Positions 47,764 to 55,683 of a stretch of 64,000 nucleotides of DNA are shown here, one piece after another (position 1 is the stretch's first letter; every line of letters starts with the position of its first letter). This DNA comes from Acidimicrobiia bacterium (lineage in GTDB: Bacteria > Actinomycetota > Acidimicrobiia > Acidimicrobiales > Aldehydirespiratoraceae). The notes beneath the pieces are model-generated. The model was not told the DNA's origin. It saw nothing but the letters and a program-made list of their open reading frames with translations, and made no database searches. The DNA is taken from the NCBI GenBank assembly GCA_022820805.1, contig JAJEEV010000015.1, positions 1 through 64,000 of the forward strand, given 5' to 3'. A program made the position numbers and the translations under genes.

Positions 47764-50700
47764 CTACGCAGCCGAGTCCACCAGCGCCACCTGCGCCACC
47801 GCGGCCTTGCCGTCGGCCACTATCAGTCCCCGGCCCGGCACCGGTGGCAGGTCCAGCCGCGCCGGCAGGGCCGCGCCGAGCAGGTCGCCGTCGAGGGGTC
47901 CGGGCCTGAACAGCACTCCGGTCCGGCAGGTGCGCATCTCGTTGAGCCAGTGGCCGTAGGACGAGCGCAGCCGCTCCGCGGTGGTCGAGGCCACCAGATG
48001 GCAGGAGCCGGCGCCGCCGGCGAGGCTCGCCAGCAGCCCTGCAGAATCGTCGGCGCGGTCGGCGTCGTCGACCAGAACGAGGCGGCGCCGGCCGTCGGAG
48101 GTGACTTCGAGCGCGGCTGCCGGGACCGGGTCGAGCCCCAGCAGCGACGCCAGATCGCCGGGCCGGTCGGCAACCACCACGACCTCCACCCCGGCACGGC
48201 GGGCTGCCTCGCCGACGGCGGCCAGGGCACCGGTTCGACCGGTGCGGGACGGACCCAGCACCAGGGCGTGCTCGCCGTCGTGCAGTGCGAAGCCGGTCGG
48301 CTCCAGGCGCAGGTCGCCCATGGCGAAGCGCACGTCGATGCGCCGGGGCTCGTTGAGGGCGCCGCCGGGGAGATCCTCGAAGGAGATGCGGGGAGGCAGC
48401 GAGCCGATCCGGGCCGGCTTGTGCCGGGCTGGCGCGGTGGTCGCTGCCAGCTCGGCCGCGGCCGACGCGAAGTCTCCGCCCTCGGGCCGCGCGACCTGCA
48501 ACTCCAGGCCGTCGCCGGCCCTCATGGCGCGGCCTGCTCCGAGCCCGGCGGTCGACGTGCGCAGGCCGAATCGCAGCCCCTCGCCGGCATCTGCGGTGGC
48601 ATGGACGAGCACCACGCCGGCGGACGCGGCCAGATCCGGCGGAAGGTCGGCGGCCCGGGCGATGCTCACCGCCACGGTGACACCGACCGCGGCGCCGTCG
48701 CTCCAGATGCGGGCCAGCCGCTGGTGGGGTTCGGGGTCGCGCACCGGATCATGGGCCCGGGCCAGCCCGGCGAGATCGTCGACCAGCAGCACGATCTCGC
48801 CGGAGGCGGGGCGGGACCGCCGGGCGGTCACCTCATCGTCCAGCAGGCGGAGCAGGCGGACCCGGCGCTCGCCGTCGGTGGGCGCGATCACCGCGCCCAC
48901 GTGGGGAAGGCGCTCGAGCCCGGACAGCAGACCGGCGTCCAGGTCGATGGCATAGACGTGCAGGTGGTCGGGCGAACTCGTGCGGCACAGATCGAGGGCC
49001 ACCGCAGCCAGCGTGGTCGAGGTGCCCGACCCGGGTCCGCCCAGGACCACCAGATGGCCGTCGGCGGACCGCCATCCGCTCGCGAACTGGCGCTGACCCG
49101 TCGGGTCGTCCACCAGCCAGGCCGCCGGCTCGCCCGCCGAGACCGTGGACGCGAGCGCTCCCGGTGCGATGTCGAGGGGCAGCGGCGCGGGCCACGGCGA
49201 GCGGGGCGTCCGGCCTCCCACGCGCCGGTGGGCGGCCCGCACTGCATCCACAACGGTGTCGAGGTCGCTGCGTTGCGGGGCGCCGCCGGTCTTTCTGGAT
49301 CCCGCAGCCTCCTCGGTGCCGGCGGGCTGCGACCCTTCGGCCTCCGACTCGACACGCAGACCACCAGGATCGGAGCAGGTGCTGCCGGTCACCAGTGCCG
49401 ACTGGAAGGCGACCAGCTCTCCGGGGCCGAGGCGGGCCAACGCCTGGCCCGGGCGCTGTCGCGGGATGCGGGCCGCGGCCGGCGAGTCGATCACATCGTT
49501 GGAGTCGTGGCGGTCGGTCACCCGCAACGCGATCCGGCACGAGGTGTTCGCTCTGATGTCGTCGGTCACCGCCCCCGCGGGCCGCTGGGTGGCCAGCACC
49601 ATGTGGACGCCGAGGCTCCGCCCCCGCTGGGCGATCCCCACCAGCGAGTGCAGGAAGTCGGGCAGTTCGGCGGCCAGCGTGGCGAACTCGTCCACCACGA
49701 CCACCAGTCTCGGAAGCGGCTCAGCGGCGGGACCGCGGCGGGACCGGTAGGCGGCGAGGTCTTCAGCACCCGAAGCCCGGAGCCGCTCCTCCCGGTGGCG
49801 CAGCTCCGCCTCGAGGCACACCAGCGCCCGCTGCGCCAGGCGGTCGTCGAGATCGGTGACCATGCCGGCGACGTGGGGCATCTCCGCGCAGCGGTCGAAG
49901 GCCGCCCCGCCCTTGTAGTCGATGAGCACGAAGGCGACGTGGTCGGGATCCGCCGACAGGGCCAACCCGGCCACGAGCGAGCGCAGCAGCTCCGACTTGC
50001 CTGACCCTGTGGTGCCGCCGATCAGCAGATGGGGGCCGTCGACCACGAAGTCGAGCCCGAGCGGGCCGTCGTCGGTGGCCCCGATCGGCACCTTCAGATC
50101 GGCCGTGCCCGCAGTCGCGTGCCAGCTCCGCGCCACGGACTCCGGCGTGGGATCGGTGCCCATGAGTTCCAGGAGCGACACCGACTCGGGCAGGTTGGCG
50201 TGACCCGCCCCCAGCTCGGGATCGTCGAGGCGGGCCAGGCGGGCCGCGGCATGGGTGGCGGTCTCGATGGTGACTCCCCACCCGATGAGAGGCGCCAGCG
50301 TCGCCGCAGAGCGCGGGTCTACGAGCCGCAGTCCCCCCGCCGCGTGATCGACCTGGACGATCGTGGAGCAGTTGGACGGGAGTTCGCTGATGTCGGCGGT
50401 GACGATGATCCCGGCCGCGCTCGGCAGGGCGAGCACCTTGCGGCCCGGTGCGGATCGGCCCGTGAGCGCCTCGGCTCCGTCGATGACGGCCAGCACGATC
50501 CGCTGGGCGCAGCCGGCGGCCGTGCTGTCGGCCACGGCCGCCAGGGCACCGCTGTCGGTGGCCGCCAGCGCACCCGGGCCGCTGCCGGCCGGGTCGGCGG
50601 CGTGGGGAAGCCAGCGCAACCACGACCACTCTTGCGCCCCGCCGGGGACGAGGCCCGCAACAGCCAGATCGGCAGGACCGTGAAGGACGGCCGCTTGCAG

Positions 50701-51975
50701 GACCAGGGATCGGGCCACGGATCGGGCTGCGGGCCGCGGGCCGACGACGCCGACGATGTCGCCGGGTGCCAGCGACACTGCTACCGGGACATCGCTCAGC
50801 GGCTCCAGGGCTTCGAGTGCTTCCAGCGCCTGCGGTGCGCCGCTGCCCTTGCCGTCCACCTCCACCGGCGGCGAGTACGGCACGTCGGCCGTGCCGACAC
50901 CGAGTCGCATGGCGTCGGGGTCGCCCCGGCGGCGCTCCCAGCAGCGCAGCGACGGAGTCTCCGCCCGGCGCACCAGCTCGGCCAGGTCCGGCACCAGCGC
51001 CACCCTCCGGCGACGCTCGGCGGCCGCCTCAGCCGGCAGCGCGGCCACGAAGTTGCGCACCTGGTCGGCTACGTCCTCGCACGTGCGCCGATGGGACCGG
51101 GCCGTGCGCCGACGCCGCTCCAGCCATGTTCCGATGGTTATCAGGGGGCCAAGGGCCGCGAACACGGCCATGAAGGGGTTCCACACCAGCGCCAGCACGA
51201 GCCCGGCCACCACCGGCAGGACGATGCCCGCCCACGACAGCGGTTCGGGCTCCGGCCGGGGTGGAGGCTCCGCGGGCACCCGCAAGGTTGCCGGCGCGAT
51301 CGGGGGCCGGCGGCGCGGAGGACGGTTGAACGGGATCCGCCCATTGGCTGCACCCAAGCCGGCGCGTACCGCCGCGGGAGCGTCGTCCACCTCAGTGCGC
51401 CATTGCAGGCAGGTGGCGCCGAGCCGGACGGTGGTCCCAGCCGGAACGGATGTCGGGTCCGCGGCGGCGCGGCCAGCCACCACTGTGCCGTTGCGCGAGC
51501 CCAGGTCGGCGATGACCGGGCGGGCGGTCGACTTCTCAAGGTTCGCCCGGGCGTGGCGGCGGGAGACTGCAGGGTCGTCGAGCACAACGTCGCAGCTCGC
51601 CGAGCGACCGATCGTCCACACACCCGTCGGGGGAAGCGGGCGCCGGGTCCCGGCTTGCAGACCTGCCGTCACCGCGAGGATCAGGCCGTCGTTCGATCCC
51701 TGCGGTGCCGAGCCAGCCGGCTGGGTTGTTTGGGAGGGGGCCTGCCCGAAGCCGGGAGCTATCTCAAGCAGCGCCCCCTCCCAGATCGGGACCGACGCCA
51801 AGGGGGTGCCGGCACTGTGCCACTGTCCGTCGACCCTGACGCCGGTCATGCCGTCGCGGGGTTGGGCGAGCCGGCTGCCGAGCGCCTCCATCAGGTCCGC
51901 CACGGTGTAGCCGTCGAGGCGGGAGTCGATCTCCACGATCCGTTCTGCGCCGTCGCAGAAGTGACGGATCCGCAC
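47764..51975 (-). CDS. Type VII secretion FtsK/SpoIIIE ATPase with FHA domain (EssC/EccC-like)
   Basis: A 1403-residue protein from a GTG at 51975. Order: a ubiquitin-like N-terminal region (residues 1-80); an FHA domain about 115-195 with WTIGRSASCDVVLDD, SRRHA and DLGSRNGT; a Pro-rich linker; a membrane hairpin near 250-290 (IVLPVVAGLVLALVWNPFMAVFAALGPLITI); then three FtsK-type ATPase domains. Walker A is canonical in the first (GGTTGSGKSELL, near 653, with VVVVDEFATL) and degenerate in the second (GGPGSGTSTTL, near 978) and third (GPSRTGRTGAL, near 1242). One active and two degenerate ATPase domains is the EccC pattern; the fused FHA is more like EssC of Firmicutes. It should drive export of the WXG100 protein encoded 49 bp upstream. 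Confidence 0.93.
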   Translation of the reverse strand: MRIRHFCDGAERIVEIDSRLDGYTVADLMEALGSRLAQPRDGMTGVRVDGQWHSAGTPLASVPIWEGALLEIAPGFGQAPSQTTQPAGSAPQGSNDGLILAVTAGLQAGTRRPLPPTGVWTIGRSASCDVVLDDPAVSRRHARANLEKSTARPVIADLGSRNGTVVAGRAAADPTSVPAGTTVRLGATCLQWRTEVDDAPAAVRAGLGAANGRIPFNRPPRRRPPIAPATLRVPAEPPPRPEPEPLSWAGIVLPVVAGLVLALVWNPFMAVFAALGPLITIGTWLERRRRTARSHRRTCEDVADQVRNFVAALPAEAAAERRRRVALVPDLAELVRRAETPSLRCWERRRGDPDAMRLGVGTADVPYSPPVEVDGKGSGAPQALEALEALEPLSDVPVAVSLAPGDIVGVVGPRPAARSVARSLVLQAAVLHGPADLAVAGLVPGGAQEWSWLRWLPHAADPAGSGPGALAATDSGALAAVADSTAAGCAQRIVLAVIDGAEALTGRSAPGRKVLALPSAAGIIVTADISELPSNCSTIVQVDHAAGGLRLVDPRSAATLAPLIGWGVTIETATHAAARLARLDDPELGAGHANLPESVSLLELMGTDPTPESVARSWHATAGTADLKVPIGATDDGPLGLDFVVDGPHLLIGGTTGSGKSELLRSLVAGLALSADPDHVAFVLIDYKGGAAFDRCAEMPHVAGMVTDLDDRLAQRALVCLEAELRHREERLRASGAEDLAAYRSRRGPAAEPLPRLVVVVDEFATLAAELPDFLHSLVGIAQRGRSLGVHMVLATQRPAGAVTDDIRANTSCRIALRVTDRHDSNDVIDSPAAARIPRQRPGQALARLGPGELVAFQSALVTGSTCSDPGGLRVESEAEGSQPAGTEEAAGSRKTGGAPQRSDLDTVVDAVRAAHRRVGGRTPRSPWPAPLPLDIAPGALASTVSAGEPAAWLVDDPTGQRQFASGWRSADGHLVVLGGPGSGTSTTLAAVALDLCRTSSPDHLHVYAIDLDAGLLSGLERLPHVGAVIAPTDGERRVRLLRLLDDEVTARRSRPASGEIVLLVDDLAGLARAHDPVRDPEPHQRLARIWSDGAAVGVTVAVSIARAADLPPDLAASAGVVLVHATADAGEGLRFGLRTSTAGLGAGRAMRAGDGLELQVARPEGGDFASAAAELAATTAPARHKPARIGSLPPRISFEDLPGGALNEPRRIDVRFAMGDLRLEPTGFALHDGEHALVLGPSRTGRTGALAAVGEAARRAGVEVVVVADRPGDLASLLGLDPVPAAALEVTSDGRRRLVLVDDADRADDSAGLLASLAGGAGSCHLVASTTAERLRSSYGHWLNEMRTCRTGVLFRPGPLDGDLLGAALPARLDLPPVPGRGLIVADGKAAVAQVALVDSAA

Positions 51976-52024
51976 CGGCTCTGCTGGTCCCGCCCGTCGC
52001 GGCAGTCCGGGCCGCCTGCGGCGC

Positions 52025-52300
52025 TCAGATGGTGTCGAGCGCGCTGACGCCCGCCTGAAGCTCGGTGGTGATGAACGCCGAGTGCTCCCCGAGCGCATCG
52101 CAGAGCGCCCGCAGGTTGGGACGGAACTCGCTCTCCCACAGCTGGCGGAACCGGTCGGCTCTGGCCCCCTGCCAGGTGGTGCCGTCGATGCCGGCGCCTA
52201 TGGCGCTGATCACCCCCTCCGCCGTCTCCTTCTGCCGGGCGAAGATCACCGCGAGCTGTTCCATCTGCGACTTCGACATAACCAGCATGTCGCCTGCCAT
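52025..52300 (-). CDS. WXG100-family type VII secreted protein
   Basis: A 91-residue helical hairpin protein. The turn motif W-x-G is in GTTWQGARADRFRQLWE at the protein centre, and two long amphipathic helices flank it (MSKSQMEQLAVIFARQKETAEG and LRALCDALGEHSAFITTELQAG). There is no signal peptide, as expected for ESX substrates. No YxxxD/E tail follows, so it may be exported as a homodimer or bound to an unlinked partner. The ATG at 52300 has GGGAGGG eight bases upstream. The FtsK ATPase gene follows on the same strand, so the two form a minimal ESX-like unit. Confidence 0.92.
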   Translation of the reverse strand: MAGDMLVMSKSQMEQLAVIFARQKETAEGVISAIGAGIDGTTWQGARADRFRQLWESEFRPNLRALCDALGEHSAFITTELQAGVSALDTI

Positions 52301-52534
52301 TTGATGCCCTCCCTTGTGTGCTAGCACGGGATGTGTCGTGCTGTTTCATGTGTTTGTCACACCATCATGGCAACCTGATATCGCAACAACAACCTGAAAG
52401 GGGTGAAATTATATGAACCTGCTTGAAAACTTAGCTGACGGCTCAGCTTGGTCGACGCTCTGACAGGACCGGCGAACTGTACGAGGATGAGGTGGTGCTG
52501 ACAGCAGCCCGGATGGGGCGCTCGACGCAGCCGT
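52301..52534. promoter_or_regulatory. AT-richer upstream region of the type VII locus
   Basis: This 234-bp gap is less GC-rich than its surroundings. On the minus strand a perfect TATAAT (52408-52413) points to the WXG100 gene, without a clear -35. AACCTG occurs three times (52372, 52391 and 52416), 19 and 25 bases apart, a possible regulator site. On the plus strand a 16-codon frame (52413-52463, MNLLENLADGSAWSTL) follows an AAAGGGGTG ribosome-like site, and it could be a tiny gene or chance. Confidence 0.45.
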
Positions 52535-53338
52535 TCAGGTCGGCGGATTGTCGTCGATGGCCCTCTTGACCGAGACCAGCAGGTCGGCCATCGCGGCCCG
52601 CACCGACTCCTGGTGGGCAGCGAGGGCCTGGAACTCCTGACCCGACCGGATCGCGGCCCGCCCACCGAGCACGTCGAAGGCCCGGTGCACCATGCGCTTG
52701 TTGATCTGGGCCAGATCGGTGGCCACGCCCGCGATGCGCACCGCCACGGCCAGTACGGCCTCCTCGAGTTGCTCGGGCGGGTAGGCCCGGTTGGCCCACC
52801 CCATCCGGGCCGCCTCGGCACCGCTCACGGAGTCGCCGGTGAGCATGGCCTCCATGGCGTGGCGCATTCCCATGAGGGGCGTGTGGTACTGCCAGTCCGG
52901 GGGTGAGGCCACCCGCACCACCGGGTAGCCGATGCGGGCATCGTCGGCCACGTACACCAGGTCGCAGGCCGTCGCCAGCTCGGTGCCGCCGGCGTAGGCG
53001 TACCCGTGCACCTGTGCGATGACCGGCTTGGCCAGGTCCCAGATCGAGAACCAGCCGTCGCTGGCCTGGCGGGTCCACTGGCCGTCGCCGGGCGCCGAGG
53101 GGTAGGGCGGATCGTCCATGAGCCCGCCCGACAGGTCATATCCCGACGAGAAGCACGGTCCCGCGCCCCGCACGATGGTGACCCGAACGTCGGGATCCTC
53201 GTCGAAACGGTGCAGGGCGTCGAACAGCGCGGCCCGCAGCGGCGTGGAGATGGCGTTGCGCTTCTCGGGCCGGTTGAGCGTGATCCGGCGAACGTGCTCG
53301 GCCGGCTCGTCGATGAGGACCAACTGCTCGCCGGTCAC
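52535..53338 (-). CDS. Enoyl-CoA hydratase/isomerase family protein
   Basis: A 267-residue crotonase-fold protein. ITLNRPEKRNAIS is the family N-terminus, TIVRGAGPCFSSGYDLSGG the first oxyanion segment, and VHGYAYAGGTELATACDLVYVADDARIGYP the second. The unusual stretch MDDPPYPSAPGDGQWTRQ between them resembles actinobacterial EchA-type proteins of unknown substrate. The start is a GTG at 53338, inside the first copy of a 47-bp tandem duplication. Before the duplication it would have overlapped the stop of the luciferase-like gene upstream, so the two genes were probably translationally coupled. Confidence 0.9.
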   Translation of the reverse strand: MTGEQLVLIDEPAEHVRRITLNRPEKRNAISTPLRAALFDALHRFDEDPDVRVTIVRGAGPCFSSGYDLSGGLMDDPPYPSAPGDGQWTRQASDGWFSIWDLAKPVIAQVHGYAYAGGTELATACDLVYVADDARIGYPVVRVASPPDWQYHTPLMGMRHAMEAMLTGDSVSGAEAARMGWANRAYPPEQLEEAVLAVAVRIAGVATDLAQINKRMVHRAFDVLGGRAAIRSGQEFQALAAHQESVRAAMADLLVSVKRAIDDNPPT

Positions 53339-53424
53339 GGCCCCGCTCCCATCACATCACGGGCACCAGCCAACTCACCGGTCACGGCTCCGCTCCCATC
53401 ACGTCACGGGCACCAGCCAACTCG
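53331..53424 (-). repeat. 47-bp tandem duplication at an operon junction
   Basis: The 47-bp unit beginning CCGGTCACGG occurs at 53331-53377 and 53378-53424 with three differences. The second copy holds the last codons and stop of the luciferase-like gene; the first repeats them and contains the GTG start of the enoyl-CoA hydratase gene. In each copy a GTGA motif joins a stop to a start. Confidence 0.9.
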
Positions 53425-54440
53425 GCGGCCAGCCTAAGACCCTCGTCGTGCCGGCACCGGACTATCACGCCCGTCAGGCCGGCCGGGACCGCCTCGGGCC
53501 AGCGGGCTCGGATGCGCTGGGGCGGGCCGAGCAGCGACTGGAAGTCGACGTAGTCGTCGGGGACCGCGGCGACCGCCTCGTCACGCCGACCGGCTCGCCA
53601 GAGCTCCACGATCCGTGCCGCTGCCTCCGGCCACCCGCGCCGGGCCATGGCCTCGGCGTGGAAATTGTGGCTGTCGCTTCCCATGCCTCCGACGTACATC
53701 GCGATCATTGGCTTGCGGGCGTCGAGCGCGGCCTGCACATCGTCGGTGATCTCAACCGAGAGCGACGCGAACACCTCAGGCGCGGGCCGGAGATCGGCGT
53801 GGCGGCGGGCCATGCCCCGCTGCAGCGGCTCCCGGTAGGTCGCGGCCCCGTCGGGTCCGTAGCCCATCGGCAACCAGCCGTCGGCCACCTCGGCGGCCAG
53901 GGCCACGTTGCGGGACCCCCCGGCCGCGATCCATATCTCGATGCCCGGCGAGGGGTGCAGGATCGACCGCAGCGGCTTGCCCTGGCCCAGCGCGCCGGGA
54001 CCGTCGTAGGGCAGCCGGATGGCGTCGCCGTCGTGGGTCACCGGCTCCTCGCGGGACAGCACTTTGCGCATGATCGCTACGTAGTCGCGCAGCTTCGAGG
54101 TGGGTCTGCCCCAGGCCGCGCCGTGCCAGCCCTCGACGACCTGGGGACCCGACACGCCCAGGCCGATGATCGTGCGGCCCCCGCCGGCCAGGGCGTCGAT
54201 GGTCATGGCGTGCATGGCGGTGGCCGCGGGGCTGCGGGCGTCGATCTGCACGACACCGGTGGCGAGCTTGATGCGGTGGGTGTGCGCCGCCAAGAAGGCC
54301 AGCGGCGACAGAGCGTCAGCTCCGTAGGCCTCGGCCGTCCACACGCTGTGATACCCGAGCCTCTCAGCGAGTTGGACCGCGGCCACGGGCACCTCCAGCA
54401 CCGCGCCCCGGTACAGGTCCAGCCCGAGTCCCAGCTTCAC
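53382..54440 (-). CDS. LLM-class F420-dependent oxidoreductase (Rv3520c/TIGR03559-like)
   Basis: A 352-residue luciferase-like protein. It begins MKLGLGLDLYRGAVLEVPVAAVQLAERLGYHSVWTAEAYGADALSPLAFLAA and continues TGVVQIDARSPAATAMHAMTIDALAGGGRTIIGLGVSGPQVVEGWHGAAWGRP; both stretches are typical of the TIGR03559 F420 family of mycobacteria. IEIWIAAGGSRNVALAAEVADGWLPMGY gives the later cofactor segment. It is followed by the enoyl-CoA hydratase gene and was probably coupled to it before the local duplication. It is divergent from the dehydrogenase at 54499. Confidence 0.92.
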   Translation of the reverse strand: MKLGLGLDLYRGAVLEVPVAAVQLAERLGYHSVWTAEAYGADALSPLAFLAAHTHRIKLATGVVQIDARSPAATAMHAMTIDALAGGGRTIIGLGVSGPQVVEGWHGAAWGRPTSKLRDYVAIMRKVLSREEPVTHDGDAIRLPYDGPGALGQGKPLRSILHPSPGIEIWIAAGGSRNVALAAEVADGWLPMGYGPDGAATYREPLQRGMARRHADLRPAPEVFASLSVEITDDVQAALDARKPMIAMYVGGMGSDSHNFHAEAMARRGWPEAAARIVELWRAGRRDEAVAAVPDDYVDFQSLLGPPQRIRARWPEAVPAGLTGVIVRCRHDEGLRLAAELAGARDVMGAEP

Positions 54441-54498
54441 GGCGCGCAGACTCCGGTCCCCATGGCCGGGAACCCTAATCTCGCTACGATCCCTCTTC

Positions 54499-55683
54499 GT
54501 GAAGGCGTTGCGCTTCTCGCGCCAGGAGGCCCGTTACGCGGCTGCGGCGCTGGCGTCGCGGCTACGACCGGGCGCGGGGGCGAGATGGGGACCGCTCAAG
54601 CTGGTCGACGACGACCCTCCCGAGCTTCCCGGAGAGGACTGGGTGCGGGTCTACCCCAGGCTCTGCGGTGTATGCGGCTCGGACCTGGCCACCATCGACG
54701 GCCAGTCGGCCCGCTACTTCGAGGACTACGTGTCCTTCCCGTTCGTGCCGGGCCACGAGATCGTGGCCGACACTGCGGACGGGCGCCGGGTGATCGTCGA
54801 GCCGGTCCTGGGGCACGAGGCCCGCGGCTTCGAGTTGCCGTATCCGGGAGCCGCTCCCGGCGACGGTGAGGACTACCGGCACCTGATGAGCGGCCACCTG
54901 CTGCCGGGACTGCAGACCGGCTTCTGCAAGTCCACCGGAGGAGGCTGGTCCACCGAGCTGGTGGCCCACCCCTCGCAACTCCACGACGTTCCCGACTGGA
55001 TGAGCGACGAGCTGGCCGTGATGATCGAGCCCGTGGCGGGCGGCGTGCACGCCGCGCTGCGCTCCGGCGCGCGGCCGGGCGACACCGTGGCCGTGGTCGG
55101 GGCCGGGACCATGGGCCTGGTGGCGGTGGCCGCCCTGCGGGGCCTCACCGAGCCGGCGTCGATCATGGTGGGGGCGCGGTACTCGACCCAGCAGGCGCTG
55201 GCGCTCGAGTTCGGCGCGGACGCGGCCGTCGAACCGGGCGAGCTGAAGCGAGCCGTGCGCCGGTCGACCAGGTCGTTCATGGTCGGGGATCACCTGTCGG
55301 GCGGCGCGGACGTCGTCATCGACGCGGTCGGGTCGTCAGCCTCGCTGGCGGAAGCGCTGTCGCTGTGCCGGCCGCGGGGCCGGGTCGTGGTGCTGGGGAT
55401 GCCGGCCACGGTCACCGTCGAGTTGACCGGACTGTGGCACCGCGAGGTGGAGTTGGTGGGCTGCTACGCCTACGGGACCGAAGTCCGCTCCGACGGCCGG
55501 CTCACCACCAGCTTCGACCTGGCCATGGAGCTCGCCGGCAAGGTCGCCTTCGACCGGCTGGTGTCGGCGCTCTACCCCCTCGACCGCTATGTGGACGCGT
55601 TGGGTCACGCCGCGGAGGCCGGGCGCCGCGGCGCCGTCAAGATCGCGTTCGACATGCGGGATGAGCGCCGACGTGGCATCTGA
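54499..55683 (+). CDS. Zinc-type alcohol dehydrogenase-like (MDR) protein
   Basis: A 394-residue medium-chain dehydrogenase. Catalytic-zinc motifs are LCGVCGSDLATIDG (Cys) and FVPGHEIVAD (His-Glu), and the Rossmann motif is VAVVGAGTMGLVAVAAL. Downstream come GADVVIDAVGSSASLAEAL and GRVVVLGMPATV. The four-Cys structural-zinc loop is missing and is replaced by a long segment with GHEARGFELPYPGAAPGDGED. The GTG at 54499 lies eight bases after TACGAT, a possible -10 for a near-leaderless message. The next gene overlaps its stop by 23 bases. It probably oxidises an alcohol for the FAD enzyme and amidase that follow. Confidence 0.9.
   Translation: MKALRFSRQEARYAAAALASRLRPGAGARWGPLKLVDDDPPELPGEDWVRVYPRLCGVCGSDLATIDGQSARYFEDYVSFPFVPGHEIVADTADGRRVIVEPVLGHEARGFELPYPGAAPGDGEDYRHLMSGHLLPGLQTGFCKSTGGGWSTELVAHPSQLHDVPDWMSDELAVMIEPVAGGVHAALRSGARPGDTVAVVGAGTMGLVAVAALRGLTEPASIMVGARYSTQQALALEFGADAAVEPGELKRAVRRSTRSFMVGDHLSGGADVVIDAVGSSASLAEALSLCRPRGRVVVLGMPATVTVELTGLWHREVELVGCYAYGTEVRSDGRLTTSFDLAMELAGKVAFDRLVSALYPLDRYVDALGHAAEAGRRGAVKIAFDMRDERRRGI

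Noticed and set aside
50029..52047. A 672-codon plus-strand frame opposite the type VII ATPase gene
   Set aside because: Composition is His/Arg/Gly-rich shadow. The FHA and Walker motifs lie on the minus strand.
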